From: Myxococcales bacterium
GTDB taxonomy: Bacteria > Myxococcota > Bradymonadia > UBA7976 > UBA1532
Direction: 5' to 3'
DNA: 5,925 nucleotides
NCBI GenBank assembly: GCA_020430675.1
Contig: JAGQJJ010000285.1
Span: 1-5,925 of the forward strand
Shown here: one piece after another, positions 5,162 to 5,925 of the stretch
Position numbering within the stretch: position 1 is the first letter of the stretch
Layout: every line of letters starts with the position of its first letter
Made by a program: the position numbers and the translations under genes
Notes under the pieces: model-generated
Told to the model about the DNA's origin: nothing
The model's database searches: none
Seen by the model: the letters and a program-made list of their open reading frames with translations, nothing else

Positions 5162-5925
5162 CTACTCGGGATCGACGGGCGGCTCGGGCGCGTCATCGGC
5201 CGGCGCATCGGGCGCCGGCGCGTCGTCAGCCGGCGCATCGGCGGTCGGGTTGTCGGGGTCGATGCCCGCCGCCTTCAGCGCCTCCTGCATCAGCGGCAGC
5301 ATGCAGGTCTGCACCTCGCCCTCCCACTTCTGCTTCAACTCGGCGTCTTCGAGGCAGGTATCGAGCGAGTTGAACACGCCCGAGGCGTCGACGGCCTCGC
5401 GGTTGATCGGCCGGCACTTCGAGGGCTGGAGCACCTCGACGGTCTTGCCAGCCATGCAGCCAGCGATCTGCTTGCGCTGCGCTTCGGTGGTGCCTTCCAG
5501 GTCCAGCTCGCCGGCGATGGCCTTGGCCAGCACGCCGCGCAGCACCTTCCAGTCATCGGGCAGCTTCTCTTTGAAGCAGGCGAGGGTGAACTCCTCTTCC
5601 TTCTTCACGTAGCCCACCTTGTCGAGGCATGCCTCCTGCGACTTGAGGTGGTCATCCATCGAGGTCAGCGCCTCGTTGAAGTGGTAGCGGCAATCGGTGC
5701 CATTGAGGAAGGTGATCGCCCGATCCGAGACGCAGCGCGCCACCAGGTCGACCGTGGCTTCATCGAAGGCCACCTCGGACGAAATCGCCTTGCGAAACGT
5801 GGTGTTCAACTCGCCCCGCGCGTCGTCCCAGCCCGAGCCCGAAGCGGACTCATAGGCGACCTGAATGCTCGGCGCAAAGACCCGTAGCCAGGCCACGGCG
5901 CCCACCGCGACCAGCACCCCGACGA
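5162..5925 (-). CDS. Membrane-anchored Cys-rich protein, two four-Cys modules and acidic tail (5' end outside window)
   Basis: I do not recognise the family. The frame is open to the window edge, so the start lies beyond base 5925; residues are numbered from the GTG codon at 5917. A hydrophobic segment at about 1-20 looks like an N-terminal membrane anchor, which would place the rest outside the cytoplasm. All eight cysteines fall in two modules with almost the same spacing: Cys62/76/97/114 and Cys154/168/188/205, that is C-x13-C-x19/20-C-x16-C repeated, each preceded by a KAI..E segment (43-48 and 132-137). This points to an internal tandem duplication and probable disulfide-linked helical domains. 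The C-terminus (from about 220) is an Asp/Pro/Ala repeat ending in a Pro-rich acidic tail. Its TAG stop (5164-5162) touches the transporter's TGA with no gap. No enzyme motif was seen. Confidence 0.85.
   Translation of the reverse strand, partial: VGVLVAVGAVAWLRVFAPSIQVAYESASGSGWDDARGELNTTFRKAISSEVAFDEATVDLVARCVSDRAITFLNGTDCRYHFNEALTSMDDHLKSQEACLDKVGYVKKEEEFTLACFKEKLPDDWKVLRGVLAKAIAGELDLEGTTEAQRKQIAGCMAGKTVEVLQPSKCRPINREAVDASGVFNSLDTCLEDAELKQKWEGEVQTCMLPLMQEALKAAGIDPDNPTADAPADDAPAPDAPADDAPEPPVDPE
5190..5241. repeat. Two 22-bp direct repeats, 30-bp period, in the acidic tail
   Basis: Positions 5190-5211 and 5220-5241 agree at 20 of 22 bases (differences at the 6th and 9th base). In the - strand gene they encode two copies of a ten-residue unit containing DAPADDAP. 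The 30-bp spacing is a whole number of codons, so copy number can change without a frameshift. It looks like a short minisatellite with only two clear copies. Confidence 0.8.
5199..5219. repeat. 8-bp inverted repeat near the convergent stops
   Basis: Bases 5199-5206 (gccggcgc) pair perfectly with 5212-5219 (gcgccggc) around a 5-base loop (atcgg). For + strand transcription the hairpin lies about 38 bases past the transporter stop and could slow or end the transcript, but no T run follows, so it is not a standard intrinsic terminator. It sits inside the coding repeat of the - strand gene and may be only a by-product of Pro/Ala codons. Confidence 0.45.

Noticed and set aside
1..5925. CRISPR arrays, tRNA or rRNA genes, insertion sequences
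   Set aside because: No regularly spaced repeats, RNA gene signatures, transposase motifs or terminal inverted repeats were seen; the only tandem repeat is the short coding one near 5190-5241.

Overview
The window is GC-rich (about two thirds G+C by eye) bacterial DNA, packed with genes on both strands. It reads as a high-GC Gram-negative chromosome. A protein with a probable signal peptide, a membrane-anchored Cys-rich protein with an Asp/Pro/Ala tail and the style of the arginine genes would fit Myxococcota-like or proteobacterial lineages, but nothing here fixes the taxon. No mobile element, CRISPR array, tRNA or rRNA was seen, and no stretch over 300 bases lacks a gene.

Layout: (1) Bases 1-1782, + strand, are a tightly coupled operon end: the 3' part of argD (acetylornithine aminotransferase), argF (ornithine carbamoyltransferase, GTG start overlapping the argD stop) and a 140-residue acyl carrier protein (ATG overlapping the argF stop). 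(2) Bases 1750-3186, - strand, hold a radical SAM enzyme with the full motif layout of the archaeal tetraether lipid synthase (Tes, MJ0619) family. Its 3' end overlaps that of the ACP gene by 33 bp. (3) A 49-bp divergent intergenic region, with a TANNNT -10-like hexamer 6-7 bases before each ATG, separates it from (4) a + strand pair: a secreted protein of unknown function (3236-4267) and an EamA/DMT-type transporter (4283-5161). (5) Abutting that pair stop to stop, on the - strand and running off the window end, is a membrane-anchored protein built from two copies of a four-cysteine module plus a repetitive acidic tail.

How they may work together: argD and argF catalyse successive (though not adjacent-in-number in every variant) steps of arginine synthesis. 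The ACP is translationally coupled to them but has no known arginine role. The most interesting hypothesis is a lipid link between the ACP and the Tes-like enzyme: Tes joins lipid chains by C-C bond formation, bacterial relatives have been proposed to make membrane-spanning lipids, and the ACP could carry an acyl substrate. The two genes are convergent, so this is inference from adjacency only. The secreted protein, transporter and Cys-rich protein give no clear functional tie to it.
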